Positions 4,571-5,350 of a DNA stretch of 5,350 nt are shown one piece after another; positions within the stretch are counted from its first letter, which is position 1, and every line of letters starts with the position of its first letter. Made by a program: the position numbers and the translations under genes. A model generated the notes under the pieces. That model saw only the letters and a list, made by a program, of their open reading frames with translations. It had not been told where the DNA came from and did not search any database. Source of the DNA: Thalassospiraceae bacterium (GTDB lineage: Bacteria; Pseudomonadota; Alphaproteobacteria; Rhodospirillales; Magnetovibrionaceae); the NCBI GenBank assembly GCA_030637845.1, contig DAOWFT010000134.1:1-5350 (forward strand). Reading direction: 5' to 3'.

Positions 4571-5350
4571 TTATTCCTCCCGCACGCGTTCAAGATAAAG
4601 AACGCTGGGATCGGTGTTTAGTTCTTCGAATATCCGGTAACCCCTAAGGGATGGGTTTTCCCTGTCTTGTTTATATTTCCCAAGTTTTACCTGTTGACGT
4701 GCCCATGCCTTGGTAACCTTGCTCTCGGAATCCAGCAGGTCGCCGAACTGAATTGCCTGCGTCGGGCAGGTTTGCTGACAGGCGGTCTTTACTTCGCCAT
4801 CGCTGACAGGGCGGTTTTCCATTTTGGCCTTGTCCTTGGCGGCATTGATGCGCTGAATGCAAAACGTGCATTTTTCCATCACGCCTTTATCACGAACCGA
4901 AATGTCGGGGTTTAGCTGTTGTTTCATTGGTTCCGGCCATGCCCCGTCTTCGCCGGTTTGGGAATAAAAATTAAATACCCGCAAACGGTACGCGCAGTTA
5001 TTGGCGCAATAGCGCGAACCGATGCAGCGGTTATAAATCTGGGCGTTAAGGCCGTCCGGTGTGTGATAGGTGGCACCAACCGGGCAAACCGGTTCGCAGG
5101 TGGCGGCATTGCATTGCTGACACATCATCGGCAGGAACGAAGCACCTTTTTCCTGCATCCCGGCTTCGTTATCAGCCGCAGCGGGGTCGAGATCAGGTTC
5201 ATCGAAATAGCGCTCCACCCGTATCCATTGCATTGACTGGCGGGCGACATATTTTTCTTCGCCAACGGTGGCGATATTGTTTTCGGCATAGCACGCAACC
5301 GAACAGGCATTACATCCTGTGCATTTATCTAAATCGATAACCATGCCCCA
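4571..5350 (-). CDS. actB: Alternative complex III subunit ActB, C-terminal iron-sulfur domain (runs off right edge)
   Basis: The last 259 codons of ActB, the periplasm-facing subunit that relays electrons through iron-sulfur clusters to haem. The frame is open to the edge and reads WGM before VIDLDKCTGC, an internal family sequence, so ATG 5344 is not the true start. ActB normally has a large molybdopterin-oxidoreductase-like domain (without Mo) in front, expected upstream. Numbering from M5344, cysteine groups are C8/C11/C14/C18 (CTGCNACSVAC), C75/C78/C83/C87 (CQQCNAATCEPVCP), C107/C113/C117 (CIGSRYCANNC) and C159/C162/C189/C193 (CTFC...CQQTCP). That gives 15 cysteines for four clusters: three sets of four and one of three. 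The missing cysteine is S110, predicting three [4Fe-4S] and one [3Fe-4S] cluster, as described for ACIII. The protein ends LERVREE. Other PsrB/DmsB-like ferredoxins share the pattern, but the neighbours actC-F fix the identity. Confidence 0.94.
   Translation of the reverse strand, partial: WGMVIDLDKCTGCNACSVACYAENNIATVGEEKYVARQSMQWIRVERYFDEPDLDPAAADNEAGMQEKGASFLPMMCQQCNAATCEPVCPVGATYHTPDGLNAQIYNRCIGSRYCANNCAYRLRVFNFYSQTGEDGAWPEPMKQQLNPDISVRDKGVMEKCTFCIQRINAAKDKAKMENRPVSDGEVKTACQQTCPTQAIQFGDLLDSESKVTKAWARQQVKLGKYKQDRENPSLRGYRIFEELNTDPSVLYLERVREE

Noticed and set aside
1..5350. CRISPR arrays, insertion sequences, tRNA genes, toxin-antitoxin or phage genes
   Set aside because: No repeat-spacer periodicity, transposase frames, terminal inverted repeats or cloverleaf patterns were found; nearly the whole window is core respiratory and tRNA-modification coding sequence.
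4571..5350. Alternative identity as a polysulfide, DMSO or nitrite reductase (PsrB/DmsB/NrfC) operon
   Set aside because: The DUF3341 subunit, monohaem ActE with its QPSIKPQE motif and a second NrfD-like subunit in this order are specific to alternative complex III, and Ser replaces the cysteine normally found in PsrB-type proteins.

Overview
The window looks like the chromosome of a Gram-negative alphaproteobacterium of moderate G+C content. The main reason is the Rieske-protein N-terminus at the left end, which has the alphaproteobacterial layout (short acidic leader, Tat-like RDFL motif, one membrane anchor) and is encoded divergently from a TrmL-family tRNA methyltransferase. The genus cannot be named from what is visible.

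Layout, left to right. (1) Positions 1-245, minus strand: the first 81 codons of petA, the Rieske iron-sulfur subunit of the cytochrome bc1 complex; the rest, and presumably petB and petC, lie beyond the left edge. (2) Positions 246-489: a divergent intergenic region, A+T-rich on its right side, with candidate promoters and small dyads. (3) Positions 490-954, plus strand: trmL, starting at TTG. (4) Positions 968-5350, minus strand: five tightly packed genes, read from right to left as actB (C-terminal iron-sulfur domain only, gene runs off the right edge), actC, actD, actE and actF. Gaps are 3-4 nt or a 4-nt ATGA overlap, and each start has a Shine-Dalgarno sequence inside the end of the preceding gene, so this is one transcription unit.

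The act genes encode alternative complex III (ACIII), a quinol:cytochrome c / oxygen-reductase electron-transfer complex unrelated in sequence to bc1. By family knowledge ActC and ActF are NrfD-type multi-helix membrane subunits, with quinol oxidation attributed to this part of the complex. ActB carries an iron-sulfur relay, ActE (and ActA, which is outside the window) carry c-type haem, and ActD is a small two-helix structural subunit. The act operon ends at actF; no oxidase genes follow it inside the window.

The most notable point is that two non-homologous quinol:cytochrome c oxidoreductases, bc1 and ACIII, are encoded within about 1 kb of each other, separated only by trmL. I did not find a previously undescribed system: every long reading frame that is not a shadow belongs to a recognised family. 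The remaining interest is in details: a serine replacing a cluster cysteine in ActB, a lysine-arginine Tat motif in PetA, an ActE without a lipobox, a short ActF, and repeats in the divergent promoter region.
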